DNA of 64,000 bases from Delphinapterus leucas (lineage: Eukaryota; Chordata; Mammalia; Artiodactyla; Monodontidae): positions 12,710,028 through 12,774,027 of the forward strand of contig NW_022098044.1 of NCBI RefSeq assembly GCF_002288925.2, read 5' to 3'. The translations under genes and the position numbers were made by a program. This document shows positions 23,656-36,200 of the stretch, in pieces. The notes under the pieces are model-generated. The model had not been told where the DNA came from. It saw only the letters and a list, made by a program, of their open reading frames with translations, and searched no databases. Position 1 is the first letter of the stretch, and each line of letters starts with the position of its first letter.

Positions 23656-23905
23656 ATCTATTATGGTGGTTAAGAACACAAGCTCTGGAGGGATAAATCC
23701 CTTCTCTGCTGCTCCTAACCTTTGTGTCCTTGTGCCAGTAAGTTAACCTCTCCAAGACCCAGACTCTTCATCTGAAAGGCAGGAAATAGTATACCTACTT
23801 CATAGGATTGTAAAGAACAGGAATGAAATCTATAAAGCATTTAGCAAGGTGTCTGATACAAGATAATCTTAGCTACTTTTGATATTAATGTTGTTTTTAT
23901 TATTA
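23656..23905 (+). repeat. MIR nested in L2
   Basis: A nearly full-length MIR: 'tggtggttaagaacacaag', 'ctctggaggg', 'gttaacctctccaagaccc', 'cataggattgtaaagaa' and 'gttgtttttattatta'. Confidence 0.75.
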
Positions 23906-24120
23906 CCAAAAGACAAGTGAGTGGGCAGGAAAGAGAAGAGTATTCCAGAAGACAGCACAGCATATACAAAAGCAAGGGGATACCCTTTCCCCTCATGCAA
24001 CCCCCTTGGACTGATAGAGCTATAAAATGTAAGATCCAGCCCTGGTCTAGGGAAGGTGAAACAATGACAGGGAGGGCATTTGGGTATTTCAAGAGCAGCA
24101 GACTTATCACATAAGTCTTC
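23906..24120 (-). repeat. L2 LINE, continuation after MIR
   Basis: 'gaagagtattccagaaga' and 'cacagcatatacaaaagc' match the reversed L2 interior that should follow 23655. The frames here (23841-24123) are not coding. Confidence 0.5.
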
Positions 24121-25050
24121 CAAACCCTATTTCCAGCGGCCTGACATTGACCACCAGCCTACAGTCCCCTCCCCCCACCTTCCCCAGCCCTCACCCAGTG
24201 GATCATCCCATTCTCCTTCAAGGGCTAAGCCCCCCTCCAATCTCAGCACTTTTATTAGACAACCGATGGATCATCTGATTGATAGCTCAGTATTAGGAAA
24301 TCATTATCAGACCCCAGAGAATGATTTTCTGTTATAGAGCAGAGGTTATTTATTTATTTGCGTACCTAGGAATCTATTTTTCACTCAGTGGAGGTTTTCC
24401 TTGTTTTGGCCCAACAGCAGTTTCCAGAGAGAGAGAGAAAGAGAGAGAGAGAGATTCCTGTAGAATGTGGGACAAGGCTACCATAACACGCAGTAATAAA
24501 AACATAAAATCAAGCATAACTTATGCTGTTGAGCGTGGCGAAGCATTGGTGAGGTTGATACAAGCTTAGCTGTGGGCGCTTTGAAAGGATCCAGTGATGT
24601 TTAACACATGGTGGGGGGAAGGGGGAAATATTGCTACAGGCTACCAATTTTAAGTTGCAGTGAATGAATGAGGAAAGAGAGGTGCGATGTGGAGGGAGGA
24701 CGATGTGTTCCTGTCTCCATAATTAAAAATGAAAGGAGCTTCTGGCTCAGAAGGATGGGACAGAATGGAGCCATCCATCTGGGTAGCCTGTCTTCTGCCA
24801 TTCACTGCCTCCACCAGGGCTAAGTATGTGATAGCTGCTGAGGACAGGTAGTGGATGAAAATCGAGTTGGTGAGATGCCCTCCACGGAACATTCCAGAGA
24901 GGTTTGCAATAGCTAAAAGGCCCACATGGAATCTGACCAGAAAATGTTAATGCGTTCAGCTGCAAGGCAGGCAAACTCAAGTTCTTGCAATTTAACAGAG
25001 CTCCTGGGGTCACCCCAGCACCTGGGGGAAGATTTTGGTTAAACTACTTC
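24121..25050. other. Unassigned DNA with a (GA)n run
   Basis: A GA dinucleotide run lies at about 24427-24453. The rest, including opposed frames at 24650-25013, is unrecognised. Confidence 0.4.
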
Positions 25051-25053
25051 AAG

Positions 25054-25390
25054 TTTTTTTTTTTAACATCTTTATTGGAGTATAATTGCTTTACAATGGT
25101 GTGTTAGTTTCTGCTTTATAACAAAGTGAATCAGTTATACATATATCCCCATATCTCTTCCCTCTTGTGTCTCCCTCCCACCCTCCCTATCCCACCCCTC
25201 TAGGTGGTCACAAAGCACCAAGCTGATCTCCCTGTGCTATGCGGCTGCTTCCCACTAGCTATCTACTTTACGTCTGGTAGTGTATATATGTCCATGCCAC
25301 TCTCTCACTTTGTCACAGCTTACCCTTCCCCCTCCCCATATCCTCAAGTCCATTCTCTAGTAGGTCTGCCTCTTTATTCCCGTCTTTACC
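25054..25390 (-). mobile_element. L1 3'UTR fragment (same subfamily as L1-B)
   Basis: It reads 'taacatctttattggagtat', 'cacaaagcaccaagctgatc' and 'cccactagctatctacttta', nearly the L1-B 3'UTR. It stops inside the 3'UTR, so it is an extreme 5' truncation of about 330 bp. The G-rich tract is present on the minus strand (25163-25199). A possible imperfect TSD is tacttcaagttt / tacctcaatttt. Confidence 0.9.
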
Positions 25391-28300
25391 TCAATTTTAT
25401 TTTATTCTGGGTTTTTTGTTTGTTTTTACATAAGTTCTGTTACTCCTTGGTAGAGAAACCCTTGCTGTATCAAATGTCCTCTTTGGGCTTTAGAACTTCA
25501 TTAATTAGCATCTCTTAAATGATTGGGTAATATTCTTTTCTCCCTTTTCTGAGCCATTTCCCCAAGCCCTAATTTTAATAAAGCTGGTGTTCATGAACAT
25601 TTGAATTTTAAAGCCCTTGGTTATAAGAAAGACAGAGGATGCATTTTAAAAGAGAGCCAATCAAGGATGACTCAAATGGTGAACAGGACTTCTCTGATTT
25701 TATGAATCTACTTTGAAAGATCCAATATTATCTTAAGACATTTTTTTTCCTGCAGATATAGCAGAGAGCAACATTAAGAAAAATCTAAAGGCTTGATTAG
25801 GGGGGCAGATACTCTAGGGAAGAGTTAGAAGCATAACTCTGACATACTTCAGTGTGGGTGGCAGTTTCATTTAAAATAGAGCAGTAGTAAGCCTGTTTTA
25901 TTTTTCATAGATAAGCACTGTATTTCAGGTGGTAAAGGTGAACCATTTAAGAGCCTTTTAAAAAGAGAACACACAACTAAAACTCTTTAAGATCCCCAAT
26001 TGTTCACAGAATTTATGTGGAGATGAATGCATTTGCCAGTATAGGCTGTTAAAGGCAAAATGGTTGGAAATTGACTCCACAGTTACCCACCTGCCTGGTG
26101 CAAGCTTGTGCGTTTCCCCAGCAACTGGGATAACATCATAACCACTTACAGTGCTGCTGAGCCGGCGGCCCCCTGGGTGGCTTCAGGTGGTGGTGATGCT
26201 ATCAGCTGTTGCCAGGGCAACACAAAACCTTGACCTTCTGAGACCTGCCAGGCAAGAAATGGAGAAGTACAGCTTTTGAGTCCTCCTTGGAGGTCTGTTT
26301 GTGAAGAAAGGGATATAATTCTGCATCTGTCTGCCACTGGATACTTATTAAGTCTACAGACACTTATAAATAAATACATGCTACCTAAATAATACATGCA
26401 TGCTTGCAAGTGGTCTCTCCTTTGGTTGGTAGAGGGTGCTTCTGTATTTGCAAATGGTAAATGTTTTTATCACCTCTATTCAGTCTACTCCTTGACTAGT
26501 GGCAATGGGATTCTACCCCTGGGACCCCAGCCTCACCAATTCCTCAAGTTTTATTCTCTCCTGGACCCAGAACCTGAAGAGTGGATTAAAGAGGTTTCTG
26601 TAGTTATTCTTAAAACATTTTACATATGGGAGACCTGAGGTCCAGGAGCAGTGAAGTGATTTGCCCAAGATCACAGAGATCTGGGGGATGAAAATGGGGT
26701 TGTACTTCTCTTGCGTATATCTTATTTTATCTGAAACCATACTGGCTGCCATGTCTTTTGTGAATTTTATGCATATGGAGGCCTTTTGGTTTTCCCTTCT
26801 GCCAAATATTTCCTCAACTTGTAAGTCACCATCTTTTCTGAAATCTTTCTGCACTATTTTTGACCCAATCATCATTGTTTTCTAACCTAAGTGTTTTGGA
26901 AGGGAAGACAGTGGGCATCTAACTATATTCCTATTGGCTTATGATGACCCTGACTGCCTCCACTCTGGAGCTGAAGAGAATAGATCCTAGCCACTCTTTA
27001 AAGTGTATCGAGTCCCTTGTCAATGAAGGGGTTCAAAACACGCCACTCTAAAATATACCACATTGGCATATTGATTATTTTGAGCTGAAGACACTTGAGA
27101 AACAGCTGATACAGGAACGGCTTTCTGATCTCTGCCTTTCTACCTAAAATCAGGTCATAAAATTTCTCATGAGAAAGGTCACCTCCCTGTACCAGCAAGA
27201 GAACATTCTTATCACTTGGAAACTGGGAGTCAATGCTGAAATATATCTGTACAAACAAATCTACTAAAGTAACTGTTATCTTCTAGTACTTCCCCCCATA
27301 TATTTCCTAGTCAGTGTCCCACAATTTACTGCTCCTAGCCCAAGCCACTTTGTCATGTCACAATTTATTGTTCTTTGTTTACACAGCTTTTGGGCTTAAT
27401 GACTTCTTTGGGTCTTCAGGTTTCTTATGAAGGCTCCCATGCATGTAAAAATATTAAATATAACTTGTATGCTTTTCTCCTATGAATCTGTCTTATGTTA
27501 GTTTAATTCTCAGACCCAGTCACAGAACCTAAAAGGGTAAAAAGGAAGGTTTTCCTCCCCCTACATCATCATGGACATTTTCCCAGGAAGAGCAGTCTTA
27601 GCTACCTTTGGTATCTTGAATATTGAGGAATCAATGGGGCAGACTCAGTCACTGAAACCATGTCATTGGCCTGCAGAGAAGACAACTGGTTGATGGATAT
27701 CTTAAAGCAATGACATAGACATTATAAATCTACCTTTTAGGCAGGAACAATTAGTCTTCCTTTCCTCATCAATTAAACAGGGGCAATATTTTCTAACTAT
27801 CTACAAATGTGTGAAGATAGTCAGCAAAATGTTTGGACTTTCATTGATCACTGTATGCCTTTCCCCCCAGGTTTGGAGTATTTTGATGGTTCTCAATGAC
27901 TAATTCTAATTCATTCAGGTTATTGTTATGATGGCAGTAACATCCTTAATAATGTGTTGGGGGGAGAGAAGGATTCTGAAAGGCTCATCCTTCTGAAAAA
28001 ATAAATATGGGTCCTATTTATTTACAGTAGCTCCTAGTGCTGACACAACAGGCTAGGTGATTGCCTAGGAGAGATGAGTAAGATGCTATTCTAGACGCAA
28101 ATGATAAAGCCATCTTGTACCCAGCAAGTGTATAATGGGGAGGATCAGACCATTACTGGGCATCAAGATGGGATAAACCACGCTTTGAGTATATACTTGG
28201 TCCGTGATGAAAAGCCCTTTTCATGATTCCGTTCCTCACGAAAGAGAGTAAATCTTTTTTCTTCCCTTCTGGTAATTGCATTTCTGGACACAATTGCCTG

Positions 28301-30809
28301 TTATCTCTAGGCATCCCACAGGTGGGGATATTGGATTCCCTGGAGAATTTGTTGTAGCAGCTCAGCTGTTGGTTTCTTTGTGGCGCTAAATGCCATATTG
28401 CTGAGTAATCAGCATGTTTTCTGAGTGAATGTGGTATGCCATCTGCAATTCGTTTACTTAGCTTCATGAGCTCCATTGCTTCAAAGGTGAAGAGCAGAGC
28501 TTTTCAGCAGAGATTTGAAATAGGTTCTTTACAGTGCCTTGCTTGTTACTTACAAAGGCACAGACTATTAAAATGCAAAGAACTTGAATAAAATAGAACT
28601 CAGTTGCTTTGATGATCATCCTTGAATCGATGTAATTTACTTTAATTGTTGAGTGGAACTTAGAGTTCTGGGTTTCACATTCAGCTTATAACTACTTTTA
28701 TTTTTCTGGCACTTTGACTCTCTCCAAAGCTACTGTTTGGCTTTCTAAGATGGATTCAAGAAAGGCTGATGAATGAAAATCCAAATTTGCAAAACAAATC
28801 AATTAGTGGAGCAGTAGTCCAACCACAGAGAAAATTCACAGCATGGCTCCTTAAATAAAATAATTCTTCCCGGTGAGTCTGAAATAGAATTTGATTTTCC
28901 CCATTGCATAGGTGAAGAAATTGAGATTAGATCTGTCTTCCCAGCATAAAAATTTGATTCACACACAACCTTGTAGAATACATGTATCATGTAAAAGACA
29001 ATGCGCTTGCCTTGCAGAGAATGATGTCAGTGACCCAAATTCTCAGTAGGAAAACTGTCCTCAAATCTGAGATCCAGTTGTGAAATGCTTGAGTCCCCCA
29101 GAGTTATTGTAGCTTTCACTTACAACCAAAGCTTTGTCTCCAGTTTCTTCATGTACCACCAAACTGAGAAAAGCCAAACTGGCATCTTCTGGAAATATCT
29201 AAGCATTTCTCCACAAGCAGATACCCAGCCAGGACAACAGAATCAAGAAAGTGGAAGTATATGATTAACTATACTTCTTGTCACTGCCCAAAGTGGCCTT
29301 GTTTGTGATGGGACTTCATTCTCTTGGCCACAGTGAACCAGTTTAGGGGTGGGTCATGCCAAAAATATTTTCCTTTTATCGAATTTGAATTAAATGACAT
29401 CAAGTCAGTCAAGTGGTTGTGAGTACGGAAACCAGAAGGTTATGGAAACTTGGGCCTGGTAACTATTTTCAATTATGTGAATAGTAATAAGGAAACTGAG
29501 AAAACTGGTGTGCAGAAAGTTAGGAGAGGTGTTTGGAGAGAAGCAGCATCTAGAATCCATGTGGCTATGAGAGATTCTGCTTGAAAGCTTTTTAGTATTG
29601 TAACATCCTGACTCTTTCCTTCATCTTAATAAGCATCTGTATTATGAACGTTTTATCGGAGCCAATTCTGAATGAGTTTGATCTCCCTGGCAACTTTAGG
29701 AGCTCTGAACATCCTCTGGAGCGATGTTCTTTTAGAACTAGCTTTTAGTAGGAGTGTTTAGTTTCATCATTGACATTTTCTGAATGTGGTTAATAAATTT
29801 AAGAAATCACACCATTAATGATGTTCAGTGGGGTCCTTGGGGGCACTAGAAATTCATCTATTTGAGGAATCCCTCATACCATGATTTGGGGATCACCCCA
29901 TCTTTCTCTACTTTTTCTGTGAGTGTCTGGGGCTTACATTCTCCAAGGTCCATTATACTCTGACCTCCTATATCTGTATATACTATTTTTTCTACTCCCT
30001 CCATGAGTATAGATGCAAAACTCAGCACTGCACACTTTCCAGAGATAATCCACTCACACAAAGTTCTTATATAATGAACTGGGGGTCAGGAGAGGGTTTC
30101 CCACCATGCACTCAGTAGCAAAACATAAACAAACAGAAAACTCAAAATCTTCCAAAACATCATCTTAGATATTATTATTCTCCAAGCTCCCTTTTCAGAC
30201 ACTCTGTCACCAGGATTTTATTTATGCAGTTTTTGTTTTTTGCATTGCATTCCCTTTCATAACCTCCTCCAGATCCTCTTTCTTCCCTCTCTTGTCTGTC
30301 CTCTCTCTTCTCATCTGCCCTTGCCCTCCCCAAAGAAACAGAAATCCTCCTCATTTTACAGGCAGATCAGGTTAATCCTCTGAAAACTTGGCAACAGGCA
30401 GTGCTTAAGCCTTGGGGATCACAATTTCTCACTAAGGACTTAACAGGTATTTTCTCAAAATGTGTCCTCCCTAGACAGACTTCAAGTGCCAGCTGCTAAG
30501 ATAATAGCAGTAGTGATCGTGGTGGTAGTGGTCATTCTACCTCAATACCCTGGTGTGTCAGTTCATGTCATTTGGACTTTATGTCATCACTGATTTTCAA
30601 CCAGTCTTTCTTAGTGCTGAGGTTATGGAAGTGACTCAGGAGCCACCAGGCAGGAGCAGAGCAGCTGATCAGGGGAGGATCCTGGACCCTGTGGATTCAC
30701 CTAAACCAGAGCAGCACAGAGTGTTTCTGCTTCACACAGTGGAGTTCTATGTAAGAAATATTTTTGAAGAGAGAGGTCACGCTGCTAAAAATAGCTTGTA
30801 ACCTCCTAA
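25391..30809. other. Long single-copy-like block
   Basis: About 5.4 kb with almost no recognisable repeat; a short MIR-like fragment (minus) lies at 26630-26700. Two RFX-type X-box motifs lie at 26112-26125 and 26208-26221. Short frames, including the 120-codon one at 26513-26875 on the minus strand, have no known domain, no paralogue in the window and no supporting splice context. I cannot assign a gene. Confidence 0.45.
26208..26221. promoter_or_regulatory. Perfect palindromic X-box (RFX-type) motif
   Basis: gttgccagggcaac is a fully symmetrical RFX half-site pair (GTTGCC-AG-GGCAAC). A weaker relative, gtttccccagcaac, lies 82 bp upstream (26112-26125). Binding or function is inference from the motif only. 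Confidence 0.45.
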
Positions 30810-30819
30810 AGAAGGAAAT

Positions 30820-31830
30820 GAAAAACCACAGAGGAATTTTAAGCAGGGAGGTGACAAGCTTTAATCCACTGTGGTTGGAGTGAAAGGAGAGGCTTTGGGG
30901 TCAGGAACCCCAGTGTGGAGGTTAACATAGGAGCCCAGGAGGATGCTGAGAGCCTGCCCGAGATGGTAGCAGTCAGAGCAGAGCTATTTTTGAGGAAAAG
31001 TCACAGGACGTGGTGGCCACTTTGACTTTGGGATCTAAGGCAGAGGAAGGCATATCTGTAAAGTTTCTGACCTGGTGACAAGGTGAACGTGGGTACCATT
31101 ATTGAAAGGAGGGAATACAGTAGAAGAACTTGATTTTGGAGGGTAGTTGGGAATCTAGGTTCAGTTTTTAATATTTTGAAATCGTTGTGCTTTCTGGATG
31201 TGCTAGACATCTGGAGATGTCTAGTAGCCAGATAGACATGTGTACCTATTGCTCAAGAGAGAGGTTGAACTGGGAATCAACCATGATAAAGGGTAACTGC
31301 AAGGCATGAAGTAGGAATGATGTGGAATAAGAAGCAAAGACTTTTGCACGTGAGATTCTGGGGACGTGCATATTTAGTGCCAGCAGAGGAAGCCGAGGGG
31401 CCTGGGAGGGAAGAATCAGAGAGGCAAGAACCAAATGGAAATTTCCAGAAGCTAAGAGAAGGTGGGAGTGAACAGCTGAGTCAAATACCAACGTGAAGTG
31501 ATGCAGGCTGCATCCTGGATTTGACACTTAGAATGATGTTGATGATCTAGGAGGGTGATGGCTGCAGACAAGAGGTGAGCAAAGGTGTGACTAGGAGACA
31601 ATAAAAGGAAAAAGAGAAAGGAGGGAGAATGATAGCTACAGTCATTTTGAGAACAGTTGTAGGCAAAGGGGAAGGAGTGAGGGGAAGCGAGACAATGGTC
31701 AGAGAAAAGGAGGACTTGTCTGATGGACAAGGGACTCAAAGGAAGTTTGAATAAATGGGATTATGAGCGTCGGGGGAGAAGCTCACCATGGAGAGGAGTA
31801 CATCTCTCCAAGAAGATTAAGACAAAGGCA
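30820..31830 (-). repeat. L2 LINE, old long copy
   Basis: Reversed L2 interior phrases appear in order: 'ttttaagcagggaggtgac', 'tggaggttaacataggagc', 'atctggagatgtctag' and 'agaaaaggaggacttgtc'. It is strongly diverged and purine-rich at 31560-31720. Confidence 0.5.
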
Positions 31831-32605
31831 AGTTGGGAGGTTGTTTGGAATATTGAGGGTTTTTTTTTTCATTTTTATTTAAAAAAGGACTTTTCATCAA
31901 TTCATTGCTGAAAGTTTTTTACAGCCCTGAGGTTCACATCACAATGGTGCAAAAGGAGAAACTGAGAGGGAGACCCATGATATCCAATATGCCTTATCAT
32001 CACGTTGCAATGGGTGCTTCAGAATGAGTGGTGGTATTTCATTCGAACGGTGGAGACGATCTTGACGGCATCAGCCTAGGGACTGAAGGGAGCCTAGTGG
32101 TTACCAGCCAGTTTAGCACATGGCTGCCCTCCTGGCAGCAATCAGTGAGCTGACTGAAAACACAGTCAGATTGTTGCAGTCCTTCAGACAGTCTCAGGCC
32201 CTGGAATGAATGAGGAATAATAAAGTTTGCATCTCTGCATCAACACAGAAGCAGCCATCTGAAAAGTAAAAAAATAAAAATAAAATGAGATGTTAAAAAA
32301 TAAACTGTGATCCACACAATTCCATGCAAGTATGTCTGATATTTGTTTCTCACTGAAATAAAAATATAAGCCAGTTAAGTCCTGTGTAAATGTGGCCCAA
32401 ATTAAATATACACACGGGCAATTTGTCTTCACGACCCTCAGTCTAAAAAATAAATACTCAAATAGTTGTTCTTTCTCGTGTGAGGGTGGGAGCACGTAGA
32501 TGGAGTGGTAGATGGGGCAGGTCCAGAGCTTACTGGATGGAGTAGGAGGCTGTGATGGTAAAGCTGCGATGGAGGTTTAGTTTACTGATGACAAGAGCAT
32601 ACTCA
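31831..32605. other. Unassigned DNA
   Basis: A T-run lies at 31860-31870. No feature is recognised. Confidence 0.35.
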
Positions 32606-32611
32606 AGAGAG

Positions 32612-32890
32612 TTTTTTTTTAAATTTAATTTTTATTTATTTTTATTTAATTTTTTATTGGAGTATAGTTGATTTACAATATTGTGTTAGTTTCAGGTGTA
32701 CAGCAAAGTGAATCTGTTATACATATATCCAGTCCTTTTTAGATTCTTTTCCATATAGGCCATTACAGAGTATTGAGTAGAGTTCCCTGTGCTATACTGT
32801 ACGTCCTTATTAGCTATATGTTTTATATATAGTAGTGTGTACGTGTCAATCCCAATCTTCCAATTTATCCCTTCCCCCTGCCACTGTTTT
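32612..32890 (-). mobile_element. L1 3' end fragment, third 3'UTR type
   Basis: 'ttattggagtatagttgatt', 'cagcaaagtgaatctgttat', 'gttccctgtgctatactg' and 'tatccctt' mark a reversed artiodactyl-type L1 3'UTR, truncated at about 280 bp. Part of it resembles the tail of L1-A/L1-C ('cgtgtcaatcccaatcttcc'). Confidence 0.85.
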
Positions 32891-33119
32891 GATTCCACCT
32901 AGATGGTTTAGTTCAAGCAGTGATCTGGTGACTAATGGGGATTTGGTTATGACTTCCTAGTCCACACAGCTAGGCTTCCGCCCTAGGCAGGCTAACCGGC
33001 AGACATTAGCAGGCTTTCTCACTTGGTAATCTCCTTTTATAACCAGAGCAGACCACTTTATTAAAACAGCTAACACAGCAACAGTAAAACACCCTACGTG
33101 TTTAAAGAATATATATATA

Positions 33120-33328
33120 GGGCTTCCCTGGTGGCGCAGTGGTTGAGAGTCCGCCTGCCGAGGCAGGGGACGCGGGTTCGTGCCCCGGTCCGGGAAGATC
33201 CCACATGCCGCGGAGCGGTTGGGCCCCTGAGCCATAGCCGCTGAGCCTGCGCGTCCGGAGCCTGTGCTCTGCAACGGGAGAGGCCACAACAGTGAGAGGC
33301 CCGCGTACCGCAAAAAAAAAAAATAAAT
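33120..33328 (+). mobile_element. CHR-type SINE
   Basis: An intact SINE with A-box 'tggcgcagtgg' and B-box 'gggttcgtgcc', ending in an A-tail 'aaaataaata'. The perfect 15-bp TSD aagaatatatatata lies at 33105-33119 and 33329-33343. The long frames on the minus strand here (33094-33427) are SINE-derived and not genes. Confidence 0.97.
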
Positions 33329-33343
33329 AAGAATATATATATA

Positions 33344-33951
33344 AACAGAGAGTAAGAGTTTGTTTGCTTTAGTTTGTTTAAAAACACAACTGGAATGATC
33401 AACTGCATAGTCTAATAATGCCCTCATGGGAAATACTGATTAGAAATGATCATCTGTGTAGATTTTACATCTACTTGTTCCTTTTAGTTGTAGCCCAATT
33501 CCAGTTAATGCCAGTGAAAGATTCAAATGCCTCACCCAGCCTTGTAACCAATGGATCTTATACTACCATACTCTAATTAACTCTTGAGAATAAAAGTTCC
33601 TATCCTCTTAGGGAAAGTCTGATAGTTCTGTGAGCAAAGCAGAAGTAACCATAAAAATTGGTTTTAATCATGCTTACCTGATCAGTGAAAAGCAGCTTAA
33701 ACATTCAAACTTCTGAAGACTGTCCCACCAGTGACAGCCACCTGCTTCTGAAATCAACCAGTTGGCAACACCCTTACTCCAGTGCTGTCTTTCTGAAATC
33801 AGCCAATCAGAACTAGCCTCACTTGAGTAACCAAGCTTCCCCTACTTAACGTCAACCAATCCCCAAATGCTGCTTCTTCTGAATGTCTTCCAGCCCACAA
33901 ACTCCATACTTCCCAAATGCTATAGAAACTCAGCTCTCTGCTTTACTCCCT
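33344..33951. other. Unassigned DNA, possibly worn LTR at its end
   Basis: Bases 33720-33950 contain repeated 'aaatcagccaatcagaac'-like CCAAT motifs before 'ctcagctctctgctttactc', which resembles an ERV LTR U3. I cannot confirm this. Confidence 0.3.
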
Positions 33952-34287
33952 GTATTGGTCCATTAGGGCTGCTATCATGAAATACCATAAACTGAGTGGC
34001 TTATAAACAACAGAAATGTATTTCCCATGGTTCTGGAAGCTGGAAGTCCCAGATCAGGTGCCAGCATGGTCAGGAGAGGGCCCTCTTCCAGATAGAGGAC
34101 TTTTGTGTCCCCACATGGTGGAAGGGAGAGGGGTGTCTCTGGAGCCTCTTTTATAGGGCAATAATGCCATTAATGAGGGTTCCACCCGCATGACTTAAGC
34201 GCCTCCCAAAGACCCCATCTACAAATATTATCCCCTTTGGGAGTTAGGATTTTGACATATAAATTTGTAGGCGACATAACAGACAAT
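33952..34287 (-). mobile_element. MLT1-type solo LTR (ERVL-MaLR)
   Basis: Plus-strand phrases: 'ttagggctgctatcatga', 'gagtggcttataaacaacag', 'ttttatagggcaataatgcc', 'gggagttaggattttgac'. Same family and orientation as the copies at 90, 4920 and 59737. Confidence 0.75.
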
Positions 34288-34950
34288 GGCACTCCCCGTG
34301 TCTGCATCTTATACATATAACCCTTTCTTGCATACAGAAGCAATAATTTGGCTTTTTGTTTCCGGTGCTGAGAGGTGGCTTCATTCTTCAGGGCTCTTAA
34401 TTGCACCAATAAGAGAGAACTAGGCATAGTCATCGCCGACGGCTCTGGGCTGAGGTGCTTGGAGTTGTGACCTATACAGATACAAATACAGCTGGGCATT
34501 TCAGTTACACTTTTCAGTGGGACCTTTCACAGCCGACTCCTACAGGACCCTGGTCTCTCCATCTGGTCTGCCTCAGTTTTTCCATTCTTCTGAGCCTGCA
34601 ATGTACCACCAATTTGCCGTCTAATGTAGGCTATTTTGATAAGAATAAGAAGGCATAAGACTGGCATGGGAGGGAGAATACACACACACAGTAGTACAAA
34701 ACAGCACATAAGAATGATCTTTAATCTCTCTATGACTTTGTTTCCCTATAATAAAATGCTGATTATTGAAACTACTGTCTTGCCCCAGGTGAAATTAAAT
34801 AACATATGCAAAGTAGCTCATTCAGCGCCTGGGATAGAAGTTAAGTTCAATAGAGATGGTCTTATTTCTTCCAGGCGTCTTTGAACTCTTGGTGGTTTGG
34901 CTTTCTTTCCTTAGTCCCTTCACTTTCAGAGGTGTTTTGGGTCTATGGGA
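34288..34950. other. Unassigned DNA
   Basis: No repeat or gene recognised. A short CA run lies at 34680-34690. Confidence 0.35.
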
Positions 34951-35115
34951 CAGTGATTCTCAACTGTGGCTATGCACTTGAAATGTCTGTTAACCAAAGG
35001 ATAACAACAAAAACTCCAGTGATGCAGATTTAGTAGGTTTGGAGTGTGGCTTAAGCATCTGTATTTTTCAAATGCCATGTTGGTGATTCTGATGTGCATC
35101 CAGGCTTAGGAAAGA
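34951..35115 (+). mobile_element. hAT-type nonautonomous DNA transposon relict (MER5A-like)
   Basis: It starts with the terminal-repeat-like 'cagtgattctcaactgtgg' and has the characteristic 'gtgattctgatgtgcatcc' near the other end. The length of about 165 bp suits MER5A, a Charlie-derived MITE. Confidence 0.65.
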
Positions 35116-35669
35116 TGAGTCTGGGCAAGGCTCAGAAGGAAGAAGAGAATCACTGTGTGTCTTCTCAGTTGTCTGATGCTATTTACTGGGCAGGAAGAAT
35201 GGCTAAGGAGACAGGGATAAGAGTAAACGCTCTTTCCTGTGCCTGCTATATAATACTTTCCACGCATTAGCATTAAACAAATGTTGAAGTCCAGGAACAA
35301 AAATCAGTTTTCCTTGGATGAATCTCTTGGGGATGTAAATACTGAGAACTGCATTCTCTCTATATACCTAGCCTAGATCTCTCTCCTGAGATCCAGGTCT
35401 GCAGGGCGCTTCCACAAGGACCTGTTGCAGACTCAACTCAACTCTGCACTCCGACCCACTGGTTTTGAACCTGGCTCCATGCTTGACTGACTGTGTGTCT
35501 TTAGTTTTTCCCCCTGTCTCATAGGATCAGTGTGAAGACCCTATGAGATTAATATTTGGAAGTGTATATGATATTCACATATCACGTATTGATATTCTGT
35601 TCATATCAATATATATGAATAGCAAAGAGAGAAACATCAATAAATATGGTTATTATATCTATAATTTAT
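35116..35669. other. Unassigned DNA
   Basis: Nothing recognised; AT-rich towards 35540-35670. Confidence 0.35.
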
Positions 35670-36200
35670 TAATCTCTTGCCTGAATCCACTGTCCTCAGC
35701 TGCTCCCTATCTAGTGATGGTAGCACTAGTCTTGGTGCTCCAATGAAACCCCTCAGAATCGTCTTTGACTTCTCCCTCCAGTCTCATCCTCCATGCCTTC
35801 TAATACCTAGAATTGACCATATTTTTCTTACTTTCACCCAGCTTAGGCCACAGTTGACTTTTCCGTGGACTCCTACCATCGTCTCCTATTAGGTGTCTTG
35901 TCTCCAGTCTGCCCACCCAGAGTGCAGCTTGCTTCCAGACTTACGTTTCCAAACTGCAGAGAGGATTAATGTCATTGCCCTGCTTAAAACCTTCAGTAAC
36001 TTCCGTTTGTCCTTAGGCTCTAGTCTAAATTACTTTACATACTGAATATATTCCTTTGGCCCCTGTTTACCTAGACAAGTCTCAATTCAGTGACACCCTC
36101 CTTGCACCATGTGTTCCATGGATTTGGACCCGCCTTCGGTTCTTCAGCTGTGTCATGCTGCTCTGAGCGCTGTCCAGTGATACGCTCTCCACTTGGAGCA
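35670..36200 (+). repeat. L2 LINE fragment, plus strand
   Basis: Forward L2 phrases appear in order: 'attgccctgcttaaaacc', 'ttcagtaacttccgtttgtc', 'cctttggcccctgtttacc', 'ccttcggttcttcagctg' and 'tcatgctgctctgagcgc'. It is diverged; a related patch may continue at 36360-36560. Confidence 0.65.

Noticed and set aside
26513..26875. A 120-codon frame on the minus strand as a possible host gene
   Set aside because: No recognisable domain, no splice or promoter context, AT-rich codons, and other short frames of similar length occur throughout the window by chance.
33720..33950. A promoter, because of clustered CCAAT-type motifs
   Set aside because: The stretch resembles a worn LTR U3, and no transcript or first exon can be recognised downstream.
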